From: Salinicola sp. | GTDB taxonomy: Bacteria > Pseudomonadota > Gammaproteobacteria > Pseudomonadales > Halomonadaceae | DNA length: 43,015 nt | Assembly (NCBI GenBank): GCA_002695065.1 | Contig: NZNW01000014.1 | Coordinates: 1 to 43,015 of the forward strand | Reading direction: 5' to 3' | In this document: positions 34,569 through 43,015 of the stretch, one piece after another | How the letters are laid out: every line of letters begins with the position of its first letter | Position numbering within the stretch: the stretch's first letter is position 1 | Made by a program: the position numbers and the translations under genes | The notes under the pieces: model-generated | Database searches by the model: none | Told to the model about the DNA's origin: nothing | The model's input: the letters and a program-made list of their open reading frames with translations, nothing else

Positions 34569-35689
34569 ATACCCCGTCGGAAGCGCGTCAGTCGCCCTCG
34601 ATGCAGCCACCCCCTATTGGCATGCTGGCGGAACTGACCCATCGCTGCCCGCTGCAGTGCCCGTACTGCTCCAACCCGGTCGAACTGACCCGCAAGCGCG
34701 AGGAGCTCGATACCGAGACCTGGCAGCGGGTCTTCGCCGAGGCGGCCGAGCTCGGCGTGCTGCAGGTGCATCTTTCCGGTGGCGAGCCGGCGTTGCGCCA
34801 GGATCTGGAAGCGCTGGTGGCGAGCTGCGCCGAACACGGCCTCTACTCCAACCTGATCACGGCCGGGGTCAATATCGGTCGCGCGCGTCTCGAAGCGCTG
34901 GCCGACGCCGGGCTCGATCACGTCCAGCTCTCGGTGCAGGGTGCGACGGCGGAGGTCAACGATCATATCGCCAACCTGCCCGGCGCCTTCGACAAGAAGC
35001 TGGCCTTCGCTCGCGAGGTGACCGACGTCGGGCTGCCGTTGACGCTCAACACTGTGATCCATCGCGCCAACCTGCATCAGATCCCCGATCTGGTCGAGCT
35101 GGCGCTGGCACTCGGCGCGCGGCGCCTCGAGATCGCGCATGCGCAGTATTACGGCTGGGCGCTTCAGAACCGTGGCGCGCTGATGCCGCCGCGGGAACAG
35201 GTGATGGAGGCGCTGGATCTGGTGGAGGCGGCCCGCGGGCGGCTCAAGGGCAAGCTGGTGATCGACGCCGTGGTGCCGGATTACTATGCGCGGCTGCCCA
35301 AGCCTTGCATGAACGGCTGGGGCCGACAGTCGCTCAACGTCACGCCCGCGGGCAAGGTGCTGCCTTGCCACGCCGCCGAGACGATCCCCGGCCTCGAGTT
35401 CTGGAACGTGGGCGAGCATTCGCTGGGCGATATCTGGCAGCACAGCCCCGCCTTCAACGCCTATCGCGGTACCGACTGGATGCCGGACGCCTGCCAGAGC
35501 TGCGACCGGCGCGAGATCGACTGGGGCGGCTGTCGCTGCCAGGCCTTGATGTTGACCGGCGACGCCACCCAGATGGACCCGGTCTGCGAGCTCTCTCCCT
35601 ACCACGACGAGATCCAGACGCTGGCGATCATCGATTCGAGCCGAGACGACGAATTCACCTACCGGCGATTTTCGCGCCAACCCGCCTGA
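34565..35689 (+). CDS. pqqE: Radical SAM PqqA cross-linking enzyme PqqE
   Basis: PqqE (374 aa) forms the carbon-carbon bond between Glu and Tyr of PqqA. The radical SAM cluster motif is [12 protein letters not shown] (CxxxCxxC near residues 28-36), followed by HLSGGEP. The C-terminal SPASM domain binds auxiliary clusters through [28 protein letters not shown] and a final Cys. It is the last recognisable gene of pqqABCDE. No pqqF protease and no PQQ-dependent dehydrogenase is in the window, so these must be elsewhere if the cofactor is made and used. Confidence 0.95.
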   Translation: MNTPSEARQSPSMQPPPIGMLAELTHRCPLQCPYCSNPVELTRKREELDTETWQRVFAEAAELGVLQVHLSGGEPALRQDLEALVASCAEHGLYSNLITAGVNIGRARLEALADAGLDHVQLSVQGATAEVNDHIANLPGAFDKKLAFAREVTDVGLPLTLNTVIHRANLHQIPDLVELALALGARRLEIAHAQYYGWALQNRGALMPPREQVMEALDLVEAARGRLKGKLVIDAVVPDYYARLPKPCMNGWGRQSLNVTPAGKVLPCHAAETIPGLEFWNVGEHSLGDIWQHSPAFNAYRGTDWMPDACQSCDRREIDWGGCRCQALMLTGDATQMDPVCELSPYHDEIQTLAIIDSSRDDEFTYRRFSRQPA

Positions 35690-35802
35690 TATCCGACGAT
35701 GGCGACGTCTCCACTGTGGGTCCGTCGACGTCGTGTCGATAGGCCATCGTTGCCTGCCTTGTTAGACTGCGATTATTGTCCAGTCATGATCCGGGAGGCG
35801 GC

Positions 35803-36768
35803 GTGAGCGTGATCGAATCCGAACGACCCGATGCCGCCGAGGCGTCGCCGTCGGGGCAGCTGCCACTCGACTTCGTGGTCCGGGTCAACGGCGAGCGCCT
35901 GACCGAGCTGCCGCAGGATCTCTATATCCCGCCGGAAGCGCTCAAGGTCTTCCTCGAGACCTTCGAGGGGCCGCTCGATCTGCTGCTCTATCTGATCCGG
36001 CGGCAGAATCTCGACATCCTGGCCATCAACGTCGCCGCCATCACCCATCAGTACGTCGAGTACGTGGATCTGATGCAGGCGATGGAGATCGACCTGGCCG
36101 GCGAGTATCTGGTGATGGCCGCGATGCTCGCCGAGATCAAGTCGCGCACGCTGTTGCCACGGCCGCCCAAGGGCGACGACGAGGACGAGGAAGCCGATCC
36201 GCGGGCCGAACTGATCCGGCGTCTGCAGGAGTACGAACAGCTCAAGCTCTCCGCCGAGGAACTCGACGCGCTGCCGCGCATGGGGCGCGACTGGTATCCG
36301 GCGCAGGCGGCGCTGCCGGAACTCGAGCCGCGGGTGGTCCATCCCGACGTATCGCTGAACGATCTGCTGGGCGCGCTCGGCGGCATGCTCAAGCGGGCCG
36401 ATCTGCGCCAGTCCCATCGGATCAGTCGCGAGGTGCTCTCGACCCGCGAGCGGATGCTCTCGATCATGGCCAAATTGAACGCCGATCGCTACACGCCGTT
36501 CGAGGCGCTGTTCGACCTTTCCGAGGGTCGCGCCGGGGTCATCGTCACCTTCATGGCGATTCTCGAATTAGCGCGTGAGTCGATGATCGAAATCGTGCAG
36601 AATGCGCCGCTCTCGCCAATACACCTGCGTGCCAGGCTGGCGATCGAGGACTGTGCCGCAGGCGACGATGGCGACATCGAGGGCGAGCCGGCTTTCGAGG
36701 CCGCAACGTCCGCGTCGGCGACAGGCGTCGATGAATCCGATAACGGCGACGGCGAGACCCGGGCATGA
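35803..36768 (+). CDS. scpA: Segregation and condensation protein A
   Basis: ScpA (321 aa) is the kleisin subunit of the SMC-ScpAB condensin-like complex acting in chromosome segregation. The kleisin N-terminus FEGPLDLLLYLIRRQNLDI near residue 48 and the block EYLVMAAMLAEIKSRTLLP near 100 are diagnostic. The acidic linker and a C-terminal winged helix (RYTPFEALFDLSEGRAGVIVTFMAILEL) follow. The start is GTG at 35803 with GGGAGG four bases before; a GTG at 35809 is equally possible. The longer TTG-started frame (35776) lacks a ribosome site. It overlaps scpB by four bases. Confidence 0.92.
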   Translation: MSVIESERPDAAEASPSGQLPLDFVVRVNGERLTELPQDLYIPPEALKVFLETFEGPLDLLLYLIRRQNLDILAINVAAITHQYVEYVDLMQAMEIDLAGEYLVMAAMLAEIKSRTLLPRPPKGDDEDEEADPRAELIRRLQEYEQLKLSAEELDALPRMGRDWYPAQAALPELEPRVVHPDVSLNDLLGALGGMLKRADLRQSHRISREVLSTRERMLSIMAKLNADRYTPFEALFDLSEGRAGVIVTFMAILELARESMIEIVQNAPLSPIHLRARLAIEDCAAGDDGDIEGEPAFEAATSASATGVDESDNGDGETRA

Positions 36769-37676
36769 ACCGCCTGACCGACCCTTACGTGATCCCAGCG
36801 CTGGACGAGATTCTGGAAGCGGTACTGCTGGCCGCCGGTGAGCCGCTCTCGCTGGAGCGGATCGAGGCGCTGTTCGGCGACGGCCCGTTCGATTCGGGGC
36901 AGCCGCCGGCCCGCGCCGCGCTTCGCGAGTCGCTAAATAAGCTGTCCGAGCGATTGGCGGCCGGCGGCGCGCTGGAGCTGCAGGAGTCGGCCTCGGGTTA
37001 CCAGATCAGGATCCGTCAGCGCTATTCGCCCTGGGTGTCGCGGCTGTGGGACGAGAAACCGCAACGCTACTCGCGGGCACTGCTCGAGACGCTGGCGCTG
37101 ATCGCCTACCGCCAGCCGGTCACCCGTGGGGACATCGAGGAGGTGCGCGGCGTGGCGGTCAGCAGCTCGATCATGCGCACGCTGGTGGAGCGGGGCTGGA
37201 TCCGGGTCGTCGGCCATCGCGACGTGCCGGGACGGCCGGCGGTCTACGCCACCACCCGGGCGTTTCTCGATGACCTGGGGCTGCAGACGCTGGATTCGTT
37301 GCCGCCGATGCATGAACTCAAGTCCTTCGAGACGTTCGAAACGGCCATGCACCAGCCGTTCGCCGATGTGCCCGATGGCGTCGCTCCCGATGTCGGGCCC
37401 GGCGCTGACGAGACGGGCGAGAGCGATGCCGAAGCCGGTGTCGATGACACCGCACCGCTCGACGACACACCGGCCGGTTGGGAAGAGGTATCGGCAACGT
37501 CGGAACCTGAGTCCGACACTGACGAACACGCCGAGATGGCGTCCCCCGGCGAGTCGCCGAGTTTTGCCGAGCTCGAGGCGCGACTGGCCGAACGTGCCCG
37601 CAGACGTCGGGATGAATCGGAGGTGCCGGATAGCGGCACCGATTCGGACCAGCATGGAACGGACACGGACACCTGA
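36765..37676 (+). CDS. scpB: Segregation and condensation protein B
   Basis: ScpB (303 aa) forms dimers that bind ScpA. The two winged-helix domains cover about residues 10-185, with EAVLLAAGEPLSLERIEALF at the start and LETLALIAYRQPVTRGDIEEVRGVAVSSSIMRTL in the second domain. After residue about 195 comes a long acidic tail rich in Asp, Glu, Ser and Thr, probably disordered; such tails are common in halophile-related proteobacteria. ATGA overlap with scpA implies coupled synthesis. Confidence 0.93.
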   Translation: MNRLTDPYVIPALDEILEAVLLAAGEPLSLERIEALFGDGPFDSGQPPARAALRESLNKLSERLAAGGALELQESASGYQIRIRQRYSPWVSRLWDEKPQRYSRALLETLALIAYRQPVTRGDIEEVRGVAVSSSIMRTLVERGWIRVVGHRDVPGRPAVYATTRAFLDDLGLQTLDSLPPMHELKSFETFETAMHQPFADVPDGVAPDVGPGADETGESDAEAGVDDTAPLDDTPAGWEEVSATSEPESDTDEHAEMASPGESPSFAELEARLAERARRRRDESEVPDSGTDSDQHGTDTDT

Positions 37677-37747
37677 AGTCGCCTCGAACCGAACTGCCGA
37701 CAGGCCGGGCGGGAGGTGGCGACTAGCCGATGAGGCAATGAAGCATC

Positions 37748-38614
37748 ATGACGGATACCAATACCGAGAAATTGCAGAAAGTGCTGGCGCGCGCCGGATA
37801 TGGCTCGCGACGCGAAATGGAAACCGCGATCAGCGCCGGCCGGATCAAGGTCAACGGCCAGGTCGCCAAGCTGGGCGATCGTGTCGGGTCGCGCGACCGC
37901 GTGGCGCTGGACGACCGGGCCATCAACCTGCGCGCCGTCGAGGAGGTACCTCGCCGGGTCATCATGTACAACAAGCCGGAGGGCGAGCTGTGCACGCGCA
38001 AGGATCCGGAGGGGCGGCGGACCGTGTTCGAACGCCTGCCGCGACTGAAGGGCGAACGCTGGATCGCGATCGGCCGCCTCGACATCAATACCAGCGGGCT
38101 TCTGCTGTTCACCACCGACGGTGAACTGGCCAACCGGCTGATGCACCCCTCGCACCAGATCGAGCGCGAATATGCCGTCCGCGTCATGGGGGAAGTGAAG
38201 CGCGAGCACGTGGTCGCCATGGTCGAGGGTGTGATGCTCGAGGATGGTCCGGCACGCTTCTCCGACGTCCAGGAGTTTGGCGGCGAGGGTATCAACACCT
38301 GGTTCCACGTCGTGATCCTGGAGGGGCGCAACCGGGAAGTTCGGCGGCTGTGGGAGTCCCAGGGGCTGACCGTGAGCCGCCTGAAGCGGGTTCGCTACGG
38401 CAATATCTTCCTCGACAAGCGGGCCAAGGCCGGCGAGTGGACCGAGATGACCCAGGACGAGATCGACGAGCTGTCGAACCTCGCCGGTCTCGAACCGCGC
38501 AAGGTGCCCGAGCTGACGCCGGACGAGAAAAATCGCTGGAGTCGCGACAAGAACAAGCGTCGTCCGGTGACGGCGATGAAGAAACCGCGTCGTCCGCGTC
38601 GCCAGGACTCCTGA
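37748..38614 (+). CDS. rluB: 23S rRNA pseudouridine(2605) synthase RluB
   Basis: RluB (288 aa) modifies U2605 of 23S rRNA. An N-terminal S4 RNA-binding domain (about 7-55: [21 protein letters not shown]) is followed by the RsuA/RluB catalytic domain, with the active-site Asp in [14 protein letters not shown] near 117 and the binding block [13 protein letters not shown] near 195. The basic C-terminal tail (KKPRRPRRQ) suits RNA contact. It is 71 bp after scpB on the same strand, the usual gammaproteobacterial order. Confidence 0.93.
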   Translation: MTDTNTEKLQKVLARAGYGSRREMETAISAGRIKVNGQVAKLGDRVGSRDRVALDDRAINLRAVEEVPRRVIMYNKPEGELCTRKDPEGRRTVFERLPRLKGERWIAIGRLDINTSGLLLFTTDGELANRLMHPSHQIEREYAVRVMGEVKREHVVAMVEGVMLEDGPARFSDVQEFGGEGINTWFHVVILEGRNREVRRLWESQGLTVSRLKRVRYGNIFLDKRAKAGEWTEMTQDEIDELSNLAGLEPRKVPELTPDEKNRWSRDKNKRRPVTAMKKPRRPRRQDS

Positions 38615-38655
38615 TTCCGGCGTTGCGCCAGCGGCCTCGGGGCGGGAAAAAACGC

Positions 38656-38684
38656 TTGCCTGCTCCGAGGCTTATGAGTAATAT
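38656..38684 (+). promoter_or_regulatory. Strong sigma-70 promoter of the tRNA-Lys array
   Basis: TTGCCT (38656-38661) and TAATAT (38679-38684) are 17 bases apart. The next bases, GTGCGCCC, form a GC-rich discriminator, the hallmark of stringently controlled stable-RNA promoters. The first tRNA begins 17 bases after the -10. Confidence 0.78.
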
Positions 38685-38701
38685 GTGCGCCCAGTCGGAA
38701 G

Positions 38702-38777
38702 GGGTCGTTAGCTCAGTTGGTAGAGCAGTTGGCTTTTAACCAATTGGTCGTAGGTTCGAATCCTACACGACCCACCA
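38702..38777 (+). tRNA. tRNA-Lys(TTT), copy 1
   Basis: 76 nt with an encoded CCA end. The acceptor stem GGGTCGT pairs with ACGACCC, the D-loop holds AGCTCAGTTGGTAGAGC, the anticodon TTT is at 38735-38737 in loop CTTTTAA, and the T-arm is GTAGGTTCGAATCCTAC. All stems pair. Identical to the two following copies. Confidence 0.98.
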
Positions 38778-38833
38778 CTTTCCGACGGGTCGATGTTTTT
38801 GGCGCGAACGAGCGTCATTGATCAAAAGCGCAT

Positions 38834-38909
38834 GGGTCGTTAGCTCAGTTGGTAGAGCAGTTGGCTTTTAACCAATTGGTCGTAGGTTCGAATCCTACAC
38901 GACCCACCA
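38834..38909 (+). tRNA. tRNA-Lys(TTT), copy 2
   Basis: Identical in all 76 bases to copy 1, including the CCA end. The 56-base spacer before it shows no similarity to the next spacer and no promoter, so co-transcription from the promoter at 38656 is likely. Confidence 0.98.
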
Positions 38910-38970
38910 TCGATCTCCCCCTCGCCGTTTCGGCATCACTGCGCAGCGCCCGCTGTCGGTGGCACGTTTC

Positions 38971-39046
38971 GGGTCGTTAGCTCAGTTGGTAGAGCAGTTG
39001 GCTTTTAACCAATTGGTCGTAGGTTCGAATCCTACACGACCCACCA
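38971..39046 (+). tRNA. tRNA-Lys(TTT), copy 3
   Basis: Third identical copy, after a 61-base unrelated spacer. No clear intrinsic terminator follows before the serine hydrolase gene, whose start lies 88 bases on, so some read-through is possible. Confidence 0.98.
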
Positions 39047-39134
39047 TTTCAGCGGTTCCCCTCTTCGCCGACAAATCGATGCACGTCTTCGCGTGGCTGT
39101 GTTACTGATTGAGGATTCCCTCAGGAGAGCTCTC

Positions 39135-40382
39135 ATGACGTCCAGTTCGCTCCAGCCAGGTTTTGCCCGTCCCGCCGACGCGTCTCGCCTCGAGCCGTCC
39201 TGCTCGAGCGCCATCTACCATCATGCCGACGAGCCGATCGGTGACATCGAGCAGGCCTACAGCGGCCGTCTGACCCCCGATCTGGCGGTGAACACCTTTC
39301 GCAATATCGACCGCCTGTTTCCCACTCGAATCATCGCCGCTGGCGCTTCGCCGCGTCCGCTCGGGCAGGCGCCGGCGAGCCTCGATGGCGTGATCGCCAG
39401 CGCCAACGGCGACGCCTACGATCTCTACGACTACCTGGCGCTGAACAGTGTCACCGGTCTGCTGGTGCTCCGCCACGGCGAGATCGTTCATGAGACCTAC
39501 CAGCGCGGCAATCGGCGCGATACCCGCTGGATGTCGATGTCGGTGGCCAAGTCCATCTGTTCGACGCTGGCCGGCATGGCGATCCGGGACGGTCTGATCC
39601 CCGAGGGCCTCTCCTCGCGGGTGACCGATTACGTACCGGCGCTGGCGGGAAGCGCCTACGAGGGCGTCAGCCTGCGCGACCTGCTGATGATGGCGTCCGG
39701 CGTCGCCTGGAACGAGACCTACACCGATCCCCGATCCGATCGTCGCGCGCTGCTGAAGGCGCAGGTCGCCCAGCGGCCGGGCGGGGCGATAAAGGTGATG
39801 GCAGCGCTGCCCCGCGCCGCCCGACCGGGGACGCTCCATAACTACAGCACCGGCGAGACGCAGATTCTCGCCGAACTGGTTCGGCGAGCCGTTGGCCGAC
39901 CGCTGTCCGACTATCTCTCGGAGAAACTGTGGCAGCCCTACGGCATGGAGAGCGATGCCCGCTGGTGGCTGGAGTCCGCCGACGGCGTCGAGATCGGCGG
40001 TAGCGGCATCGCGGCAACCTTGAGGGATTACGCACGCTTCGGCCAGTTCATGCTCGACGGCGGCAGGATCGACGGCCAACCGCTGCTACCCGAGGGGTGG
40101 ATCGACGCCGCCACGCGACCCACCACTCTCGTCGGAGGCCAATCGCCACTGGAATACGGCTACATGTGGTGGACTGCCTGGACGGAACCCTCGCGCCGGG
40201 ATCGCGCCTTCGCCGCGAGGGGAATTCACGGCCAGCTCATCTACGTCAATCCGGCGCGTGACATCGTGATCGCGCAGAATGCCGCCGCGCCGAAACCGCT
40301 CGGCAGATTGGTGATCGATCCGATGGTGTTCTGCGATGCGGTCGTGGCACATCTCGAGGGGCAGGCTGGCGCGCCAGCCTGA
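39135..40382 (+). CDS. Beta-lactamase-fold serine hydrolase (class C-like)
   Basis: A 415-aa protein of the beta-lactamase/penicillin-binding-protein fold, family of AmpC-like esterases and hydrolases. The nucleophile motif is SVAK (Ser136, Lys139) in WMSMSVAKS. The second motif reads Tyr237-Ser-Thr (HNYSTGET) in place of YxN. The third is HGQL near the C-terminus in place of KTG. These variants suggest an esterase-like or amidase-like hydrolase rather than a resistance enzyme. No convincing signal peptide is seen from the ATG at 39135, which has AGGAG seven bases upstream; the frame is open to 39093. It is convergent with bepA. Confidence 0.83.
   Translation: MTSSSLQPGFARPADASRLEPSCSSAIYHHADEPIGDIEQAYSGRLTPDLAVNTFRNIDRLFPTRIIAAGASPRPLGQAPASLDGVIASANGDAYDLYDYLALNSVTGLLVLRHGEIVHETYQRGNRRDTRWMSMSVAKSICSTLAGMAIRDGLIPEGLSSRVTDYVPALAGSAYEGVSLRDLLMMASGVAWNETYTDPRSDRRALLKAQVAQRPGGAIKVMAALPRAARPGTLHNYSTGETQILAELVRRAVGRPLSDYLSEKLWQPYGMESDARWWLESADGVEIGGSGIAATLRDYARFGQFMLDGGRIDGQPLLPEGWIDAATRPTTLVGGQSPLEYGYMWWTAWTEPSRRDRAFAARGIHGQLIYVNPARDIVIAQNAAAPKPLGRLVIDPMVFCDAVVAHLEGQAGAPA
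40362..40381. terminator. Palindrome at the end of convergent genes, possible terminator
   Basis: CAGGCTGGCG and CGCCAGCCTG form a perfect 20-bp palindrome that overlaps the serine hydrolase stop codon and ends 11 bases before the bepA stop. It could form a strong hairpin in both transcripts. There is no T-run, so the role is tentative. Confidence 0.4.
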
Positions 40383-40392
40383 GACCGCTCGG

Positions 40393-41856
40393 TCAGAAGC
40401 TCCGCATGGTGTCCCGGTAGCCGAGGAAATCCTTGCGTCGCTGCTCGATGCGGCTAGCCATGGCGTAGTCGCCACTCTGTTTGGCGACTTTTTCGGCGGA
40501 ATCGATCTGACGAATGGCGGTGTCGATGCGACCCTCGAGCTGGAGCTGCTCGGCGCGGGCCAGCTGGCCCCAGGCATCGCGGCCGGTGCGGCCGGCCGCC
40601 TCGGAGAGCAGGCCGAACACGTTGGGATCCTCCGGATACTGCTCGCTCATCGTTCGCAGCACGTCGAACGCCTGCGTCGGCGCCGTCTGCACCAGTGTCT
40701 CTGCCTGCACCCACTGCGCCGGATAATAGCCGGGAGACAGCCGCAGGATGTGTCGTGCCCTCGCCAGTGCGTCCGGGTGGCGCCCGGCGTCGTAGGCGAC
40801 CTGGGCGGCGGTGGCGGGGATCATCGAAAGGTCGGGATAATCTCTGGCAAGCTCATCGAGGGTCTTCAGCGCCGCGTCGGGACGCGCCTGCTGTGCATCG
40901 GTGAGCGCTTGCAGATAGCGGACGGCGGCCGGCGGCGGATCGTCCTGGCGAAGCGCCGTCATCGCCTGGGTCGGGTTATCCCGGTTGAGCATCAGCAATG
41001 CTCGCCCGCGGATCATGGCGTAGGTCGGGTCGTCCCGGTGTGGCGGCGAGGGCAACTGGTCGGCCCGGGCCTGGGTGTCACTGATCCGCGATTCGGTGAC
41101 CGGGTGGGTCAGCAGGAACTCGGGGGGATTGCCGCCCTGGAGTGCGGCGAGTTTCTGCAGCGTGCGGAACATCTCCGGCATCGCCTGCGGGTCGTAACCG
41201 GCCTTGGCCATGGCGTTGAGGCCCACGCGGTCGGCCTCCTGTTCGAACCGGCGGGAGTAGGCGAGCTGATCCTGGATGAACGCCGCCTGCGAGCCCATCA
41301 TCGCGGCGATGCCCGCGCCACCGCCACCGCCTGCCGCGAAGATCATCCCGGCCAGCATCGCCGCCATGGTGGGCAGCTGCGTCTCCTCCACCCGCTCCAT
41401 GCGCCGGGCGTAGTGGCGCTGGGCCAGATGCCCCAGCTCGTGTGCCAGCACCGAGGCGAACTCACCCTCGTCGGGCGCGGTGGCGAACAGGCCGGCGTTG
41501 ACCCCGACCACCCCTCCGGGTACGGCGAACGCGTTCAGCAGGCGGCTGTCGACCATCGTCACCACGAGTCGCTCGTTGACCCCGCTGTAGGGCACCAGCT
41601 TGGCCAGCATCGAGCGGACGTAGGTCTGGGTGATCGGGTCCTGCCACGGATCGGTCTGGGCGCGGAATTGACGCAGCCAGGCACGACCCAGACGATACTC
41701 GTCGTTGGACGTGACGGCGGCGCTGGTACTGCCGAGATCCGGGAGCTGATAGCCTTGCTGGGCGTGCGCGGTCGGCAGGGTGCCGGCCAGTCCCGCGGAA
41801 AGCAGTGAAACGGCCAGCAGGCGCCGCTTGAATGATGCCAGTCGTTGACGTTTCAT
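40393..41856 (-). CDS. bepA: Periplasmic M48 metalloprotease/chaperone BepA
   Basis: BepA maintains outer-membrane assembly: it helps LptD mature and degrades stalled forms. From the ATG at 41856 it is 487 aa, the E. coli length. A signal peptide ends at AHA (about residue 32). The M48 domain has HELGH at 139-143, with the third zinc ligand expected in FEQEADRVGL. TPR helices occupy about 290-470. A frame from 41877 would add seven residues with no better ribosome site. It is divergent from tusA across a 225-bp gap that carries a long inverted repeat. Confidence 0.93.
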   Translation of the reverse strand: MKRQRLASFKRRLLAVSLLSAGLAGTLPTAHAQQGYQLPDLGSTSAAVTSNDEYRLGRAWLRQFRAQTDPWQDPITQTYVRSMLAKLVPYSGVNERLVVTMVDSRLLNAFAVPGGVVGVNAGLFATAPDEGEFASVLAHELGHLAQRHYARRMERVEETQLPTMAAMLAGMIFAAGGGGGAGIAAMMGSQAAFIQDQLAYSRRFEQEADRVGLNAMAKAGYDPQAMPEMFRTLQKLAALQGGNPPEFLLTHPVTESRISDTQARADQLPSPPHRDDPTYAMIRGRALLMLNRDNPTQAMTALRQDDPPPAAVRYLQALTDAQQARPDAALKTLDELARDYPDLSMIPATAAQVAYDAGRHPDALARARHILRLSPGYYPAQWVQAETLVQTAPTQAFDVLRTMSEQYPEDPNVFGLLSEAAGRTGRDAWGQLARAEQLQLEGRIDTAIRQIDSAEKVAKQSGDYAMASRIEQRRKDFLGYRDTMRSF

Positions 41857-41953
41857 GCTGACGATCTCGATCCTCATTCAGGCTGAAGCCGGGGTGGCCG
41901 ATGGTGGTCTGCGCTATCATGCGTTCGACCGCAGCTTGTCGCAGACGTTGCCT

Positions 41954-42000
41954 AGGGCCTGTTCACACTATACGACGCGTGGAGAGTGTGAACAGACCCT
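41954..42000. repeat. 16-bp inverted repeat between bepA and tusA
   Basis: AGGGCCTGTTCACACT (41954-41969) and AGTGTGAACAGACCCT (41985-42000) are inverted copies with one mismatch and a 15-base spacer. It lies in a divergent promoter region, not at a gene end, so it is unlikely to be a simple terminator. It resembles a mobile or dispersed repeat arm, or a large operator. Confidence 0.6.
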
Positions 42001-42081
42001 GGAAAAACCGGGCGTTGCAACAGCCGTCGTGGCGGGCTTGTCGCGCCAGCGGGCCTCTTTTCAATCAATCTGGGGTATGTC

Positions 42082-42333
42082 ATGTCTCAACAGCCGGATC
42101 GTCGACTGGATGCCTCCGGCCTGAGCTGCCCGTTGCCGCTGCTGAAAGCCAAGCAGGCGCTGGCGGGCATGCAGGCCGGGCAGCTGCTCGAGGTGATCGC
42201 GACGGACGCCGGTTCGTGGCGGGATTTCGAAAGTTTCGTCGAGCATAGCCGACATGCGCTGGTCGGGCGCGAAGAGAAGTCGGGTGTGTATCGCTACTGG
42301 CTGCGTAAAGCCGATGGAGAGGCGCGAGCATGA
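42082..42333 (+). CDS. TusA-family sulfurtransferase
   Basis: An 83-aa protein of the TusA/SirA family. The sulfur-carrying Cys16 lies in the CPxP motif (LSCPLPLLKAK), followed by the usual two-layer fold with LLEVIATDAGSWRDFESF. Family members relay persulfide sulfur, in E. coli toward 2-thiouridine of tRNA; other members serve different pathways, so I do not name it TusA outright. GGGG lies about eight bases before the ATG. Its stop overlaps the start of the perM-like gene by four bases (ATGA). Confidence 0.88.
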   Translation: MSQQPDRRLDASGLSCPLPLLKAKQALAGMQAGQLLEVIATDAGSWRDFESFVEHSRHALVGREEKSGVYRYWLRKADGEARA

Positions 42334-43015
42334 GTTTGAAGGGCATCCTGCGTAACTGGTTCGAGCGGTACCTGTCCGACGAGGAGGCCATCGTCCTGCT
42401 GGCGCTGCTGATCGGCGGCTTTGCCATCGTCATCTGGCTCGGCGGTGCGCTGGCTCCGTTCTTTACCGCGCTGGTGGTCGCCTTTCTGCTGCAGGGCGTG
42501 GTGGCCTGGCTGGAACGGCGCGGATTGCCGCGACTGCTGGCGGTGGGGCTGGTCTTCCTGCTGTTCGTGGGCGCGCTGCTGGCGCTGGCGCTGATCGTGA
42601 TGCCGCTGGTCTGGAACCAGCTGGTCGAACTGGTGAGGGAGGCCCCCGACATGTTCGCCAGCAGCCAGCGCTGGCTGGGAGAAATGCAGGCCAGATACCC
42701 CACCATCGTCACCCCGGACCAGGTCCAGGGCTGGATCGCCACGGCGGGTCACCAGGCGTCACAGCTCGGTCAGCGCGCGCTGACCTTCTCGCTGGCGTCG
42801 CTGGGCAACCTGATGGCGGTGATCATCTATCTGGTGCTGGTGCCGATTCTGGTCTTCTTCATGCTCAAGGACCGCGAGCGGCTGGTCGATTTCATGCTGT
42901 CGATGCTACCCGGCAAGCGTACGCTGATGACTCGCATCTGGCAGGAGATGGACGACCAGATCGCCAACTACGTGCGCGGCAAGACGATCGAGATCATCAT
43001 CGTCGGCAGCGTGGC
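42330..43015 (+). CDS. AI-2E/PerM family permease (5' part, cut by window end)
   Basis: The first 228 codons of a PerM-type (AI-2E transporter family) membrane protein. Visible are an N-terminal amphipathic segment and hydrophobic helices at about residues 20-37, 40-56 and 66-92. A soluble helical domain follows (about 95-150), then LMAVIIYLVLVPILVFFMLKD near 165 and the typical NYVRGKTIEIIIVG at the cut. Family members are about 350 aa. They have been linked to quorum-signal export or sodium/proton exchange, but the substrate is uncertain. Coupled to the sulfurtransferase gene by a four-base overlap. Confidence 0.9.
   Translation, partial: MSLKGILRNWFERYLSDEEAIVLLALLIGGFAIVIWLGGALAPFFTALVVAFLLQGVVAWLERRGLPRLLAVGLVFLLFVGALLALALIVMPLVWNQLVELVREAPDMFASSQRWLGEMQARYPTIVTPDQVQGWIATAGHQASQLGQRALTFSLASLGNLMAVIIYLVLVPILVFFMLKDRERLVDFMLSMLPGKRTLMTRIWQEMDDQIANYVRGKTIEIIIVGSV

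Noticed and set aside
38778-39134. Integrated element or attachment site at the tRNA-Lys array
   Set aside because: No integrase gene and no partial tRNA repeat is visible on either side; flanking genes look chromosomal.

Overview
The window is 43 kb of GC-rich chromosome from a gammaproteobacterium, most likely a member of the Halomonadaceae (Halomonas, Salinicola, Kushneria or Chromohalobacter type). This rests on recognisable gammaproteobacterial gene order (tadA / mltF / purL; scpA-scpB-rluB; bepA / tusA / perM), dense GC-rich coding, and the mix of tricarboxylate-type transport, PQQ synthesis and hydroxy-acid genes. The genus is an inference and was not tested by any search.

Left part (1-12.1 kb): mostly housekeeping. 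Two related heptanucleotide arrays flank a perfect hairpin beside tesB. They are followed by tadA, a membrane diguanylate cyclase, mltF and purL, then a palindrome-rich intergenic stretch, an MIO-type aromatic amino-acid lyase, a small monooxygenase-fold protein and an unrecognised small protein.

Centre (12.2-30.3 kb): an 18-kb catabolic island that I read as one regulon. A DeoR-family regulator is divergent from a TctB-TctC-TctA transporter operon that ends in a LarA-superfamily isomerase. A convergent operon encodes an NRAMP-like membrane protein, a DapA-type aldolase, a DUF1537 four-carbon acid-sugar kinase, PdxA2, a LtnD/GarR-type dehydrogenase and a D-2-hydroxyacid dehydrogenase. Upstream of it, a third operon encodes a KdgT-type permease, a second and canonical LarA, and the nickel-pincer cofactor enzymes LarE, LarB and LarC. 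A 15-bp palindrome, TGATCG-WWW-CGATCA, occurs singly or in multiple copies in all three promoter regions (three sites before tctB, two good and one weak before the NRAMP-like gene, two before kdgT). This suggests coordinated control, with the DeoR protein the first candidate. My working model is uptake of short hydroxy or sugar acids, nickel-pincer epimerisation, then phosphorylation and oxidation toward triose phosphate. The true substrate is not visible in the sequence.

Right part (30.4-43 kb): radD (with an unusual insert); a compact pqqABCDE operon with stop/start overlaps throughout; the chromosome segregation pair scpA-scpB with rluB; three identical tRNA-Lys(TTT) genes behind a strong promoter; a beta-lactamase-fold serine hydrolase; bepA; a long inverted repeat; tusA; and the 5' part of perM, cut by the window end.
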